Source: Syntrophomonas sp.
GTDB taxonomy: Bacteria > Bacillota > Syntrophomonadia > Syntrophomonadales > Syntrophomonadaceae
Assembly: GCA_016841875.1 (NCBI GenBank)
Contig: JAENYG010000004.1
Span: 143,540 to 207,539, forward strand
DNA length: 64,000 nt
Reading direction: 5' to 3'
This document shows positions 1 to 9,812 of this stretch, in pieces (within the stretch, counting starts at the first letter, position 1; each line of letters begins with the position of its first letter). A program made the translations under genes and the position numbers. Under the pieces are notes generated by a model, which saw only the letters and a program-made list of their open reading frames with translations, had not been told where the DNA came from and did not search any database.

Positions 1-1062
1 GCGTTTTACATCTTCATGTTTATTGATGGTTACGCGGCCTGATTTGGGATTGGTCAGCAGCCGACCCTGAGTACGCTCTTTACCGTATTCTTTTGCTGCC
101 CAGTAGGCATTGGCGGCTACTGCTGTGGCCAGACGCCCGGTATCCAGACGTGCCTCATTCATCATGTTAAACATCTGCATTATTCCTTGACCGACCCCAT
201 TTTCATCAGGAGGATTTCCAATCAAATAGCCACGGCAGTTATTGTTTTCACCAACTACCAGTTGACAGGTAGATTGACCTTTCAAACCCATTTTGTGTTC
301 TATTCCGATACACTGCACGTCATTGTCAGTAAAGCTGCCGTCTTCATTTATCCAGTATTTGGGCATGACAAAAAGGGATAATCCTTTGGTTCCCGGTGCC
401 GCACCATCGACCCTGGCCAGGAATAAGTGTATTATATTCTCTACATCATCCCGGTCACCAACGGTTATGAATATCTTCTGTCCTTTGATTTTGTAGATTG
501 CCGGGTCATCAGTGGGAAAAGCCTTAGAAAGCATGTCCCCCACGTCGCTTCCTGCGCTGGGCTCAGTCAAGCACATGGTCCCGCCCCAGATACCGCTCAG
601 CAGGTTGCGCAGGAATTTTTCTTTTATTAAGTCATTGGCATACAGCTGAATAACATTAGCTACTGCTCCTGCACAGCCCACGTAAGGCATTAAGGCTGGA
701 TTGGCTGCGGACAGTATTTCCCACAGAAGGCCAAAAACCGTAAGAGGAAGGCCTCCTTCCGTTTGTTTATCAAAATTACTGGCACCCCAACCTTGATCTT
801 GCAAAAAGCGATGGGCCTGATGGAATGAAGGGGGGATAAAAACCTTTCCATCTTCCCAACGAACTCCGATATTTTCACCATCTTCCGCTGTAGGCGCTAT
901 GACTTCGTCCGCAACTTTTTTCACCTGGTCAATAATGGTGTCCAGGTCATCTTTACTATAATAGTCTTTATACCGGTCATAGCTCAGGACATCATCAATG
1001 GGCAGCCATTCTTTCAGGATGAATTTGGCATCTCTTGTGCTATAGGCATATTTATATGACAT
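1..1062 (-). CDS. fadE: acyl-CoA dehydrogenase, FadE type, 3' part outside window
   Basis: FAD-dependent oxidation of an acyl-CoA to the trans-2-enoyl-CoA, first step of beta-oxidation in the cytoplasm. The frame is open from the ATG at 1062 to the left edge (354 codons), so the C-terminal part is missing. It reads MSYKYAYSTRDAKFILKEWL at the start, an N-terminal extension seen in the long (about 600-residue) FadE/DmdC-type family rather than in the usual 380-residue enzymes. The substrate/FAD signature MCLTEPSAGSDVG begins near residue 163. It is the third gene of a fadN-fadA-fadE order like the Bacillus subtilis fadNAE operon, 28 bp after the thiolase. The catalytic glutamate region cannot be seen here. 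Confidence 0.9.
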   Translation of the reverse strand, partial: MSYKYAYSTRDAKFILKEWLPIDDVLSYDRYKDYYSKDDLDTIIDQVKKVADEVIAPTAEDGENIGVRWEDGKVFIPPSFHQAHRFLQDQGWGASNFDKQTEGGLPLTVFGLLWEILSAANPALMPYVGCAGAVANVIQLYANDLIKEKFLRNLLSGIWGGTMCLTEPSAGSDVGDMLSKAFPTDDPAIYKIKGQKIFITVGDRDDVENIIHLFLARVDGAAPGTKGLSLFVMPKYWINEDGSFTDNDVQCIGIEHKMGLKGQSTCQLVVGENNNCRGYLIGNPPDENGVGQGIMQMFNMMNEARLDTGRLATAVAANAYWAAKEYGKERTQGRLLTNPKSGRVTINKHEDVKR

Positions 1063-1090
1063 TTTTTCACTCTTCCTTTCCTTATAAAAT

Positions 1091-2275
1091 TTAGCATAAC
1101 TCGAAAATTCCGGCGGCTCCCTGGCCGCCGCCAATACACATACTGACCATACCGTATTTGACCTGCCGTCTTTCCATTTCATTCATAAGGGTAACTGTCA
1201 ATTTGCTGCCGGTAGATCCCATGGGATGTCCCATGGCAATAGCTCCGCCGTTGACATTTACAATATCCGGATCAAGGCCCAATTCCCTTACGCAGTAAAG
1301 TGATTGGGATGCAAATGCTTCATTTAACTCGATAAGTCCAATATCCTTTAGTTCAAGCCCAGCGTACTTTAATGCTTTGGGAATAGCAAATATCGGTCCA
1401 ATTCCCATTTCATCTGGAGCGCATCCATGAACAGCGAAGTTTACGAATTTCAGGCGGGGCTTAAGGCCTAATTCTTTGGCTTTGTCGGCTGACATAACCA
1501 TTACCGCTGATGCTCCATCAGTAGTCTGGGATGAATTACCTGCGGTCACCGTTCCACCGGCTACGAATGCAGGTTTAAGCTTGGCTAATCCTTCAATAGT
1601 GACATCATATCGTATGCCCTCTTCATAGTCATATATGATTTCCTGGGTAACAGGTTTTCCGTCAACACCTAATGTAGTGATCTTTACAGGAACCGGAACG
1701 ATTTCCTCTTTAAATTTTCCGCCTTTCATAGCAGCAGCACATTTCTGGTGACTGGCAACGGCAAAAGCATCTTGATCTTCCCGGCTGACATTATATCTTT
1801 TGGCGACATTTTCTGCCGTCTGACCCATAGAGGTGTAAACATTACCTAATACCTTATCTTCGGCAATCTCCGGATGTACTCTGATAATTCCTCCCATGGG
1901 AATTAAACTCATGTGTTCAATCCCACCGGTTAACACCACGTCACAACGACCGCTCATAATGGCTTCCGCCCCAAAAGCTATAGCCTGCAGCCCCGACGAA
2001 CAAAAACGATTAATAGTTACCGCAGGAACGCTTTCCGGAATACCGGCATACAAGGCTGTGATCCTGGCGGTGTTCATGCCGCAAACCTGCTCAGGGGTTG
2101 CGCATCCCCATATTACGTCATCTATCATCTCAGATGAAAAACCTGGGCCTAATCTTTTTATGGCTTCTTCCATACATAATTTCCCTAAAAATTCCGGTCT
2201 GGTATCTCTTAAGGTGCCCCGGGGAGCTTTTCCTCCCGCTGTACGGACTCCTGAAACTATTACGGCTTCTCTCAA
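1091..2275 (-). CDS. fadA: acetyl-CoA acyltransferase (thiolase), FadA type
   Basis: Thiolytic cleavage of 3-ketoacyl-CoA to acetyl-CoA and a shortened acyl-CoA. At 394 residues it has normal thiolase length. The nucleophilic cysteine lies in NRFCSSG (C92), the histidine in GHPMGSTG (H350) and the second cysteine in CIGGGQG (C380). The start is a TTG, chosen because GGGGAGG lies 8 bases upstream and no ATG fits. It follows fadN (43 bp gap) and precedes fadE, so it is almost certainly co-transcribed. Chain-length range cannot be read from the sequence; the partner FadN suggests medium or long chains. Confidence 0.93.
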   Translation of the reverse strand: MREAVIVSGVRTAGGKAPRGTLRDTRPEFLGKLCMEEAIKRLGPGFSSEMIDDVIWGCATPEQVCGMNTARITALYAGIPESVPAVTINRFCSSGLQAIAFGAEAIMSGRCDVVLTGGIEHMSLIPMGGIIRVHPEIAEDKVLGNVYTSMGQTAENVAKRYNVSREDQDAFAVASHQKCAAAMKGGKFKEEIVPVPVKITTLGVDGKPVTQEIIYDYEEGIRYDVTIEGLAKLKPAFVAGGTVTAGNSSQTTDGASAVMVMSADKAKELGLKPRLKFVNFAVHGCAPDEMGIGPIFAIPKALKYAGLELKDIGLIELNEAFASQSLYCVRELGLDPDIVNVNGGAIAMGHPMGSTGSKLTVTLMNEMERRQVKYGMVSMCIGGGQGAAGIFELC

Positions 2276-2317
2276 TCTAATTACCTCCCCGATAATATAT
2301 TTTAAATATCGATGTGC

Positions 2318-4708
2318 CTAATTACGAAGTGGTTTACCTGTTTTCAGCATGTGCATGATCCTGTCCTGGGTCTTCTGCATACCACAGAGGCTGATAAAGA
2401 CTTCTCTTTCCAGATCCTCCAGGTATTCTTCAGTAATCATGGCCCCTGCTATAACATTGCCCCCGGCCATTACATCTACAATTCTGCAGGCAATATGCCA
2501 ATCATGGTCGCTGATAACTCCGGCCTGCCACATCTGTCTGGTTCCAACTTTTAAGAGTGATAGTGCATTTTGCCCAAAGGCCGGGAATGGTTTCTTAACC
2601 GGAGGTGTATATCCATCTTCAATCATATCAAGTACTCGTTTTTTAGCATCTGCAATCAGGTAATCCAGATTTAAGGTTATACCATCAGCAGGTCGAAGGT
2701 ATCCCAGGTTGACTGCTTCTTTTGCACTGGTGGCGACCTTCGCCATGGCAATGTTCTGGAAATAATGCATGATAACATCAACAGGTGGAGCTGTAGTATT
2801 TTTCATTTTAGCCCGGGTATTCAAAACAGCTTCTTTGATTCCTCCCCCGGCAGGAATCAGCCCTACACCAACTTCTACTAAACCGATGTAACTTTCCCCG
2901 GCAGCTTGCACAGCGGAGCTCTGTATCGTCATTTCGCAGCCGCCACCTAAAACCATGCCATTGATGGCCATTACCACCGGTTTCTCAGAATATTTATTGG
3001 CACGGTAAACAGCCTGGGTCTTGGCTAGCAGGCGGTCAACAAGATCCCAGTTCTTTTCGCTGGCGACTTTAACAACTATTGATAAATCGGCTCCTACACA
3101 GAAATTACGTCCAGATCCAGCAATCACCATTCCTTCCCAGTTTTTAGCCAGTTCCTGCTGCGCTAACTCCATAAAGTCAATTACTTCAGGGCTTATAGCA
3201 GCTGTCCTGGTATGCAGCTGCAAGCATAATACACCGTCTCCGATGTCATAGAGAGTGGCTGCATCACTGGTCTTAACCACTTTATTTTGTTCTTTTAGTT
3301 CTTTAAGGATAATAACTTCCGGTTTGTGTTCGATGGGGACATATTTCTTATCAGGGATGGAGTAATAATAATCAATTCCTGCTTCTGTCTTATAGAAGGA
3401 CTTGATTCCATCTGCCAGCATTTCCTTTATCCAGGTCGGTATGGACGCGCCTTCATTTTCCATACGGGTGATATATTTTTCCAGGTCCAGTCCGCTCCAT
3501 AATTCGAACGGGCCTTTATCATTGTTATAGCCCCAGCACATAGCCCGGTCCATATTGAGAATATCATCGGATACTTCAGGAATCTTTGAGGCGGCATACA
3601 GGAACAGGCCGGTAACATGTTTCCATACAAACTCGGCCGCTTTATCATGGCCTTCAAAGAATGCTTCCAATTTCCCGCTTAATGTTTTGGTTTTCCTGGC
3701 TGCATCCAGACTATCAAATTGTGCCTTTCCTATAGAAACATATTCGAAGGTATTTACATCCAGGACTTTTTTCTCTTTGCCAAATTTCTTGTAAAATCCA
3801 CCTTTGGTTTTGGCTCCCAGCATTCCCTTGTCAAGCATCTGCTGTGGAAATGGCGGCATGGTATACATGGCCTTTTCAGCCGGATCGCTAACATTATGCA
3901 GTACTTCTGCCGTGGATAGTACCGCAATGTCCACCCCAACCATGTCGAAGAGTCCGAAGGTACCGACTTTGGGACGACCGATAGCACTCCCGGTCAAAGC
4001 GTCTACTTCTGGTATAGTAAGTCCCAGTTCCAGCATCAAGTTGCAGCATGACGGTCCTGCCCAGTTCCCCAGCCGGTTGGCAATAAAGGCTGGAGTATCC
4101 TTGGCATAAACGATTCCCTTACCCAGTACTTTTTCTCCAAAGTCAGCCATAAATTCAACGACTTCAGGAAGTGTATCGTTGCCCGGAATCAACTCCAATA
4201 ACTTCATATATCTTACCGGATTAAAAAAGTGGGTTCCCATCCAGTATTTTTTAAATTCCAACGGCATGTCTTCGACTATATTATTAATGGAAATACTGGA
4301 TGTATTACTGGTTACAAAAGTTCCAGGCTTAATAAAAGGAGCAATTTGGTTTAATACTGACTTTTTGATTTTAATATTCTCAGGAACCACCTCAACCACC
4401 CAGTCACATTCACCAAGCCAGTCCAGGTTGTCTTCCATGTTTCCCACTGTGATCAAGTATGCTTCTTCCTTGTTCATAAGTGCGGCTGGCTTTGCTTTAA
4501 TCAGTAAAGCTTTGTTCGCTTCAGCAATCCTGTTTCTAAAGGCAGAACTATCCACAGTCAGGCCCTGGGCATTTTCTTTCTCATTCAGTTCTCTCGGAAC
4601 AATATCCAACAGATAACTTGGAATGCCAGCGTTAGCTAATTGAGCCGCAATGCCGCCGCCCATTGTTCCTGATCCCAGTATAGCGACTTTCCTAATCTTC
4701 CTCTTCAT
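2318..4708 (-). CDS. fadN: 3-hydroxyacyl-CoA dehydrogenase / enoyl-CoA hydratase fusion
   Basis: Bifunctional beta-oxidation protein of 796 residues. The N-terminal NAD-binding fold has GSGTMGGGIAAQLANAG near residue 12, followed by the dehydrogenase C-terminal domains (HFFNPVRYMKLLELI and a later repeat). The C-terminal third is a crotonase domain with NFCVGADLS and MVLGGGCEM oxyanion-hole motifs. The domain order (dehydrogenase first) is that of Bacillus FadN, the reverse of E. coli FadB. An upstream in-frame ATG exists at 4756, but GGAGG at about 4718-4722 sits 9 bases before the ATG at 4708, and the Rossmann fold starts right after it, so the shorter form is preferred. It lies 156 bp after the CoA-transferase, and no separate sigma-54 promoter was seen in that gap. 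Confidence 0.93.
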   Translation of the reverse strand: MKRKIRKVAILGSGTMGGGIAAQLANAGIPSYLLDIVPRELNEKENAQGLTVDSSAFRNRIAEANKALLIKAKPAALMNKEEAYLITVGNMEDNLDWLGECDWVVEVVPENIKIKKSVLNQIAPFIKPGTFVTSNTSSISINNIVEDMPLEFKKYWMGTHFFNPVRYMKLLELIPGNDTLPEVVEFMADFGEKVLGKGIVYAKDTPAFIANRLGNWAGPSCCNLMLELGLTIPEVDALTGSAIGRPKVGTFGLFDMVGVDIAVLSTAEVLHNVSDPAEKAMYTMPPFPQQMLDKGMLGAKTKGGFYKKFGKEKKVLDVNTFEYVSIGKAQFDSLDAARKTKTLSGKLEAFFEGHDKAAEFVWKHVTGLFLYAASKIPEVSDDILNMDRAMCWGYNNDKGPFELWSGLDLEKYITRMENEGASIPTWIKEMLADGIKSFYKTEAGIDYYYSIPDKKYVPIEHKPEVIILKELKEQNKVVKTSDAATLYDIGDGVLCLQLHTRTAAISPEVIDFMELAQQELAKNWEGMVIAGSGRNFCVGADLSIVVKVASEKNWDLVDRLLAKTQAVYRANKYSEKPVVMAINGMVLGGGCEMTIQSSAVQAAGESYIGLVEVGVGLIPAGGGIKEAVLNTRAKMKNTTAPPVDVIMHYFQNIAMAKVATSAKEAVNLGYLRPADGITLNLDYLIADAKKRVLDMIEDGYTPPVKKPFPAFGQNALSLLKVGTRQMWQAGVISDHDWHIACRIVDVMAGGNVIAGAMITEEYLEDLEREVFISLCGMQKTQDRIMHMLKTGKPLRN

Positions 4709-4864
4709 TTCATCATTACCTCCAATTTGCTGAACTTTTGAAATTTTATTTGCCATTCAATAAGCATCCGCTGCTTAAAAAATCTGAAAAAGAATCTCAT
4801 CACATATCAGTCTATTTAAGCTATTTCTACATATTTCATTCCTCTCCTTGAATAGTACAATGGG

Positions 4865-6172
4865 TTAATCCAGAATCCGCATCTTTTTAGCCTGGAAAGT
4901 CAGCTCATCACGGAAGTCCGGATGGGCAATAGCAATAAGATTCTGGGCCCGAACTTTAGCACTCATCCCCTTTATAAGTGCTACACCGAATTCGGTAACT
5001 ATATATTCCACTTCACATCTGTTTCCGGTGACTATTGATCCCGGGGACATGGCGCTTACGATACGAGACTTTTTCTCTCCATCTTTATTCGAATAGGTTG
5101 AGTAAAGAGCAATAAACGATTTTCCTCCCCTGGAATTCCAGCAGCCCTGAACAAAATCAATAAATCCACCCATGCCTGAATACTGTACTGTACCCACTGT
5201 TTCTGCATTGACCTGGCCGGATAAATCAGCTTCAATGGCAGTATTGATTGAAACCATTTTGTCATTCATACCTATAACCGTCGGGTCATTGACCCATTCG
5301 CTGGAGTGGATTTCGGTCATTGGGTTGTCATGAATGAACTTATAAAGCTTATTGGTCCCCAGGGCAAAACAGCCTATCCATTTCCCAGGTTTAAGAGTTT
5401 TTTTCTGGCCAGTGATCACCCCTTGAAGATAAAGTTCCAGCATCGCATCCGAAAACATCTCGGTATGAATCCCCAGGTCGTGCTTGTTTTCCAGGAAATG
5501 CCCTACCGCATTGGGAATTCCACCTATACCCAGCTGTAAAGTAGACCCGTTTTCAATCATTTCAGCAATAGTTCCGCCAATGATTTCGTCTTCCTTGGTC
5601 ATGGGAATATCCGGTAATTCTACCATCGGCTGATTGAATTCTATTACTGATGACACCTCGGAAATATGGAGGTGATTATCCCCCCAGGTGCGGGGCATGT
5701 TTTCATTGACCTGAACAATTACGTTACGGGTGGTTGGCATTTTAGCTATTGCATAACAGTAATCAGCATTGGCACCCATACTGAAGTAACCATGCTGATC
5801 CATCGGTGAGACTACCGCCATCACAACGTCAATATTCAAATGGCGGCGGATAATCTCCGGGCACTGTCCCAGACGGCCTGGAACTTTAGTGATCCAACCG
5901 TGCTGAACCCCTGGTCGAACCGCCGGCCCCAGGAAAACGCTGTGTACATGCAAGTTTGGGTTATGGTCTGGTTTGTAAAGATCTAAGGGGAAAAGCTCGA
6001 TCCCACTGTATATACTTACATCCTCCAGGTCACTTCGGGCATTCAATGCTTTCAGCAGTGGTATCGGGATTCCGTTACTCAGTGGAGTGATGATACGGTC
6101 GCCTTTCTTAACCAGCTGTACTGCCTCCACAGGGTTACTGAGTTTGGATCTATACTCCTCCTGAACATTCAT
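4865..6172 (-). CDS. acetyl-CoA hydrolase/transferase family CoA-transferase
   Basis: Family I CoA-transferase (Cat1/4-hydroxybutyrate CoA-transferase-like), 435 residues. It probably moves CoA between acetyl-CoA and a fatty acid, activating substrate without ATP or recovering acetate. The likely catalytic glutamate is E238 in HTEMFSDAM, and the GIGGIPNAV loop precedes it. AGGAGG stands at 6181-6186, 8 bases before the ATG. It is the first gene of the fad transcription unit and is preceded at once by a sigma-54 promoter (6211-6227). Exact acyl donor and acceptor are not determined by sequence; butyryl-CoA:acetate transfer is one possibility. Confidence 0.88.
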   Translation of the reverse strand: MNVQEEYRSKLSNPVEAVQLVKKGDRIITPLSNGIPIPLLKALNARSDLEDVSIYSGIELFPLDLYKPDHNPNLHVHSVFLGPAVRPGVQHGWITKVPGRLGQCPEIIRRHLNIDVVMAVVSPMDQHGYFSMGANADYCYAIAKMPTTRNVIVQVNENMPRTWGDNHLHISEVSSVIEFNQPMVELPDIPMTKEDEIIGGTIAEMIENGSTLQLGIGGIPNAVGHFLENKHDLGIHTEMFSDAMLELYLQGVITGQKKTLKPGKWIGCFALGTNKLYKFIHDNPMTEIHSSEWVNDPTVIGMNDKMVSINTAIEADLSGQVNAETVGTVQYSGMGGFIDFVQGCWNSRGGKSFIALYSTYSNKDGEKKSRIVSAMSPGSIVTGNRCEVEYIVTEFGVALIKGMSAKVRAQNLIAIAHPDFRDELTFQAKKMRILD

Positions 6173-6997
6173 AAATAAGGCCTCCTTTCTTGTCTATCAC
6201 AATTGCTATTCGCAATAATAATGCCAAAAGAATATTTAAGGCCTAAAAATTGTGTTCAAAGTTACATTAATGAATTTATAGATCCTTATTCTCCCCATCA
6301 ATTCGGCCAAATCTTTCTTGCCGAAATAGTTCAACTGATGTATGCAGTTGTGAAAATTATGCTTGTTATATATATAAGTAGTGGGACATTCCTGTCTTTC
6401 CGTGAGATTTATAAGTAACAGTTGAGATTGTTATGTCTCAGTACCATGACGATAAAGAAGTGGGAATATCGTGTATTTTAATAAGTCTGAAGAAAAAGTC
6501 TGTTCCATAGAAGCCTGATAAATGGAAATAGTTTTGTGAACATTTTCCTAAGATCAATATTTGTAATATATTAGTAAATTGTCATACAATAAATATAATA
6601 TAAATAATAATTAATTATATAAAAGTAGTTGCTTGAATCGGCCCAAACCCTATAAAGAGGATAATTCCAATGATTTACGGTTGGAAATTTAATTAAAATG
6701 GTTTATTTATTCGCACCTGCATCTAGTAATATATCCTTCCAGATAAGCTGTCACTCTAAGACTATTCCGGAATAAAACTATGGTAAAGAATAATACTGCG
6801 CATCTGCTTGTTGTTTGGAATCAAATAGTCCCATTATTTGAGGTCTGTATTTTTTTCAAGCGGACTAAGGATTGCAGAATGGGAGCGCTAAAACAAGTTC
6901 AATAATAACGATATGCTGGTTGGCTCTATCGCATCAGATTTTACTGTTAGGAAAAAGGATTTGTCGGCAGTTAGTATGGATGATATGGAGGAAATAA
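6173..6997. other. divergent control region between fad operon and sigma-54 activator
   Basis: 825 bases without a convincing gene; short frames here lack ribosome-binding sites and protein-like composition. It holds the sigma-54 promoter at 6211-6227. About 100-130 bases upstream of it there is an inverted repeat CAACTG-N7-CAGTTG (6332-6350 region), preceded by TTCGG...CCGAA arms at 6302-6325; either could bind the activator. The part from about 6540 to 6640 is very AT-rich and probably carries the activator's own promoter, but no single -35/-10 pair stands out. Confidence 0.5.
6211..6227 (-). promoter_or_regulatory. sigma-54 promoter for the CoA-transferase/fadNAE operon
   Basis: On the minus strand the sequence TTGGCATTATTATTGCG has the -24 GG at 6225-6224 and the -12 GC at 6213-6212, separated by exactly 10 bases, and matches the consensus TGGCAC-N5-TTGCA well. 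Transcription would start near 6200, leaving a leader of about 28 bases that contains AGGAGG. A sigma-54 activator gene is divergently encoded at 6998. Confidence 0.8.
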
Positions 6998-8854
6998 ATG
7001 GCATATTATATTGAATATCTTGAGAAGGAGCATAATCAAAGAAACAATGAGGAAATAATGTCCCGGCAGTTTATGAAAAACATGCCGCTGTACATGTTTT
7101 CAATTCAGGGAAATACATTCACCTATGCCAATCCCGCCACATTGAATACGTTGGGATATAGTATGGAGGAACTCAGAAGTAAGAACTGGTGGGATATTGT
7201 TCATCCCGATTACCAGGAAATGATGATAGAACGCAATAAACGTCGTTTAAACCGGGAGCCGGTACCGGATCAATATGAAATTATTGTAACAGATAAAAAC
7301 CACAAGCAACACTGGGTGGAAATTTTGAATACTAATATTGAAGTGAACGGCATCGCTTCTACGATTTCTGCAGCCATGGATATTAGTGAACGCAAACATA
7401 TGGAGATCGAATTACAGAAAACCCAAAATGATCTGGAACAGAGAGTCATTCAGCGAACCTCCCAATTACATCAGACTAATCAAGAAATCTCCATTACCAA
7501 CAAAATATTAAAGAGCATCATTACCAACATGTCAGACGGGGTCTTGATTATTGACATTTACGGTAATGTAGAGCACATGAACCCCACCGCACGTGATATT
7601 CTCAAAGAAGGCTTAGAATATTTGAAATTTTGTGCTCAGAATAAGGACAAATCTATATTGTGGAGAATGTTAAACCGGGGGCAGCCTTTTCGAGATGAAG
7701 AAATCATGCTCAACACTAAAAAAGGTAATATTCATTTCTTAGCTTCAGGTGCCCCAATTCATAATGAACAGGGAGAAATTCATCGGGGCGTTATTATTGT
7801 TCGTCCCATCAAAGAAGTTCACAAACTTATCAATCGCTTTACAGGTGCTAAAGCAAAGTTCTGTTTTGAGGATATTATTTACGAGAGTAAAAAGATGAAA
7901 GAACTAATCGTAATGGCAAAAAGGGCCGCATCTAAAGAGAGCAATGTATTGCTGGAAGGTGAAAGCGGAACGGGAAAAGAATTGTTTGCTCAGGCTATTC
8001 ATAACAGCAGCAAATGCTTTAAAGGTCCCTTTGTAGCGCTGAACTGTGGTGCTCTTCCAAGAGATTTGATCGCCAGTGAACTTTTCGGTTATGCGGAAGG
8101 GGCTTTTACTGGTGCCAAAAAAGGTGGTAATCCAGGCAAATTTGAACTGGCTTCGGGGGGCACTATTTTTCTGGATGAAATAGGAGACATGCCGTTAGAA
8201 GAACAGACCAACCTCTTAAGGGTCATTCAAGAAAAAAGTATTACTCGCGTCGGGGGCAATAGGCTCATTCCTGTTCATGTTCGAATCATTTGTGCCAGTA
8301 ATAAGAATCTTCGTGAAGAAGTGGAAAAAGGAACGTTCCGGCAGGATCTTTTCTATCGATTACATGTATTAGCTATTAAGATCCCTCCCCTGCGAGAGCG
8401 GCCGGAGGACATCCCCGTCCTATTTAGATACTTTCTTATCAATACTTATGGGTTTGACCAGCAATATATCGACATGATTGATCCCTTGATCTATGAGCGT
8501 TTTTGTCACTTTCAGTGGCCCGGCAACGTTCGTGAGCTTCAGAATGTCACAGAACGAATGGTTAACACGACTAACGGTCAGTATCTTCGTTTGGAACACC
8601 TTCCAACAGAGTTCAATAATAATTCTAAACCACCTGTTCTTCAAATACATTCGACTGCCTCATCAGACGTAAAAGGAAATAAGAAGATACGTCAATTAGT
8701 GGCCCAAGTAGAGCGAGAAGAAATTATCAAGTTGCTGGATAAACATAACGGCAATGTCTCACAAGTAGCAAGAGAGATGGGCTTCAACCGTCGTACCATA
8801 CACCGCAAAATTAAGACCTATGGCATTACCCGTTTATGGGGTAGACGAGAATAA
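6998..8854 (+). CDS. PAS-domain sigma-54-dependent transcriptional activator
   Basis: Enhancer-binding protein of 618 residues that remodels sigma-54 RNA polymerase using ATP. A PAS domain lies at about 25-130, a coiled-coil linker (LQKTQNDLEQRV...) at 133-170, a second PAS at about 172-280, the AAA+ domain at about 290-520 and a Fis-type helix-turn-helix at about 575-612. Walker A is GESGTGKE (321-328), the sigma-54 contact loop GAFTGA is 368-373, and Walker B is TIFLDEIGD. There is no receiver domain, so a ligand or redox signal sensed by the PAS domains is likely. GGAGG lies 7 bases before the ATG. Divergence from the fad operon and that operon's sigma-54 promoter make it the probable regulator. 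Confidence 0.93.
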   Translation: MAYYIEYLEKEHNQRNNEEIMSRQFMKNMPLYMFSIQGNTFTYANPATLNTLGYSMEELRSKNWWDIVHPDYQEMMIERNKRRLNREPVPDQYEIIVTDKNHKQHWVEILNTNIEVNGIASTISAAMDISERKHMEIELQKTQNDLEQRVIQRTSQLHQTNQEISITNKILKSIITNMSDGVLIIDIYGNVEHMNPTARDILKEGLEYLKFCAQNKDKSILWRMLNRGQPFRDEEIMLNTKKGNIHFLASGAPIHNEQGEIHRGVIIVRPIKEVHKLINRFTGAKAKFCFEDIIYESKKMKELIVMAKRAASKESNVLLEGESGTGKELFAQAIHNSSKCFKGPFVALNCGALPRDLIASELFGYAEGAFTGAKKGGNPGKFELASGGTIFLDEIGDMPLEEQTNLLRVIQEKSITRVGGNRLIPVHVRIICASNKNLREEVEKGTFRQDLFYRLHVLAIKIPPLRERPEDIPVLFRYFLINTYGFDQQYIDMIDPLIYERFCHFQWPGNVRELQNVTERMVNTTNGQYLRLEHLPTEFNNNSKPPVLQIHSTASSDVKGNKKIRQLVAQVEREEIIKLLDKHNGNVSQVAREMGFNRRTIHRKIKTYGITRLWGRRE

Positions 8855-8880
8855 GCATTTCCTACCAAGTATTACGAAAT

Positions 8881-8904
8881 AAATACAGCGCCTTGTATTT
8901 TTTT
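8881..8904 (+). terminator. terminator after the sigma-54 activator
   Basis: Perfect 7-bp arms AAATACA/TGTATTT around a 6-base loop, followed by a run of T, 26 bases after the stop codon. Confidence 0.65.
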
Positions 8905-8915
8905 CCGTTGTTTTA

Positions 8916-8946
8916 TCAAAAAGGCCATCCCTTTTGGGACAGCCTC
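8916..8946 (-). terminator. terminator of the AIM24-family gene
   Basis: Read on the minus strand, GGCTGTCCC-AAAA-GGGATGGCC forms a stem with two mismatched or wobble pairs, followed by TTTTTGA. It lies about 78 bases after the stop of the 9024-9812 gene, on the right strand to end it. Confidence 0.65.
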
Positions 8947-9023
8947 TCTTATGTTGAGGTTATTATTTGAATAGTTGTGCTTTCGAGTTAATAGATAAAT
9001 AGTAATTTCGGGCCTGACCCCAA

Positions 9024-9812
9024 TTAGTCTCCGCTGATCATACCGCCCAGGATACCACCTATGCCTCTGCTTTCCCCGCCGCTGTTTCCGGCCTTGAATC
9101 CGGCTGCAGCTGAGATACGGTCAGCCAGCCTGGATAAGGGCAGGCTCTGCAGGTAAACGATTCCCGGTCCGGTTAAGGTGGCCAGGAAAAGTCCTTCCCC
9201 GCCAAACAGGGCATTCTTAAATCCGCCTACGAATTGTATATCATAGTTTATTGAGGCATCCATTCCGCATAAACAGCCGGTATCCAATTTTATCATTTCA
9301 CCCGGGCGCAGTTCTTTTCTTACTATGGTTCCCCCGGCATGGATAAAGGCCAACCCGTCTCCTTTTAATCTCTGTAGAATAAATCCTTCCCCACCGAACA
9401 GTCCAGCCCCAATTTTGCGGGTAAACGCTATTTCTATATCTACGCCATTGGCAGAACACAGGTAGGAGTCTTTCTGAGCTATGAACTGTCCCCCGTGAGC
9501 GGTCAGGTTAATGGGGATTATTTTCCCGGGATAAGGGGCACCAAATGCTACATGCTGTTTCCCCTGAGAGTTGTTAAAAAAGGTGGTAATAAAAAAGCTC
9601 TCCCCGGTGACTGCCCTTTTTAAACCTTTAAAAATTGCTGTACCGACACCAGCACCGGCACCCGCACCAGTTCCGGTTTCCATTACTATCCCCTGTTCCA
9701 TGTACATCATGGCACCAGCTTCAGCTCTCACACCTTCACCAGGGTCCAGTTCAATTTCTACCATCTGCAGATCATCACCAAATATCTGATAATCAATTAT
9801 ATCTGCTGCCAT
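9024..9812 (-). CDS. AIM24/TIGR00266-family protein
   Basis: 262-residue protein of the AIM24 (DUF124, TIGR00266) family, whose cell role is poorly known; members form a beta-rich barrel. Visible features are the glycine/alanine run GTGAGAGAGVGTAIFKGLKR near residue 50 and the repeated pattern GLFGGEGF / ALFGGEGLF later in the chain, typical of the family. No signal peptide or membrane segment is seen. A GGGG ribosome-binding site precedes the ATG. It is a single-gene unit with its own terminator; neighbours give no clue to function. Confidence 0.85.
   Translation of the reverse strand: MAADIIDYQIFGDDLQMVEIELDPGEGVRAEAGAMMYMEQGIVMETGTGAGAGAGVGTAIFKGLKRAVTGESFFITTFFNNSQGKQHVAFGAPYPGKIIPINLTAHGGQFIAQKDSYLCSANGVDIEIAFTRKIGAGLFGGEGFILQRLKGDGLAFIHAGGTIVRKELRPGEMIKLDTGCLCGMDASINYDIQFVGGFKNALFGGEGLFLATLTGPGIVYLQSLPLSRLADRISAAAGFKAGNSGGESRGIGGILGGMISGD

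Noticed and set aside
4757..4864. Separate sigma-54 promoter for fadN
   Set aside because: A GG in AATGGCA is present near 4756, but no GC lies 10 bases after it.
6203..6418. Plus-strand 71-codon frame in the fad control region
   Set aside because: It overlaps the sigma-54 promoter, lacks a ribosome-binding site and has no recognisable composition.
6909..6945. TTGGCTC...GCATC as a sigma-54 promoter for the activator gene
   Set aside because: GG and GC are only 7 bases apart; sigma-54 needs 10.
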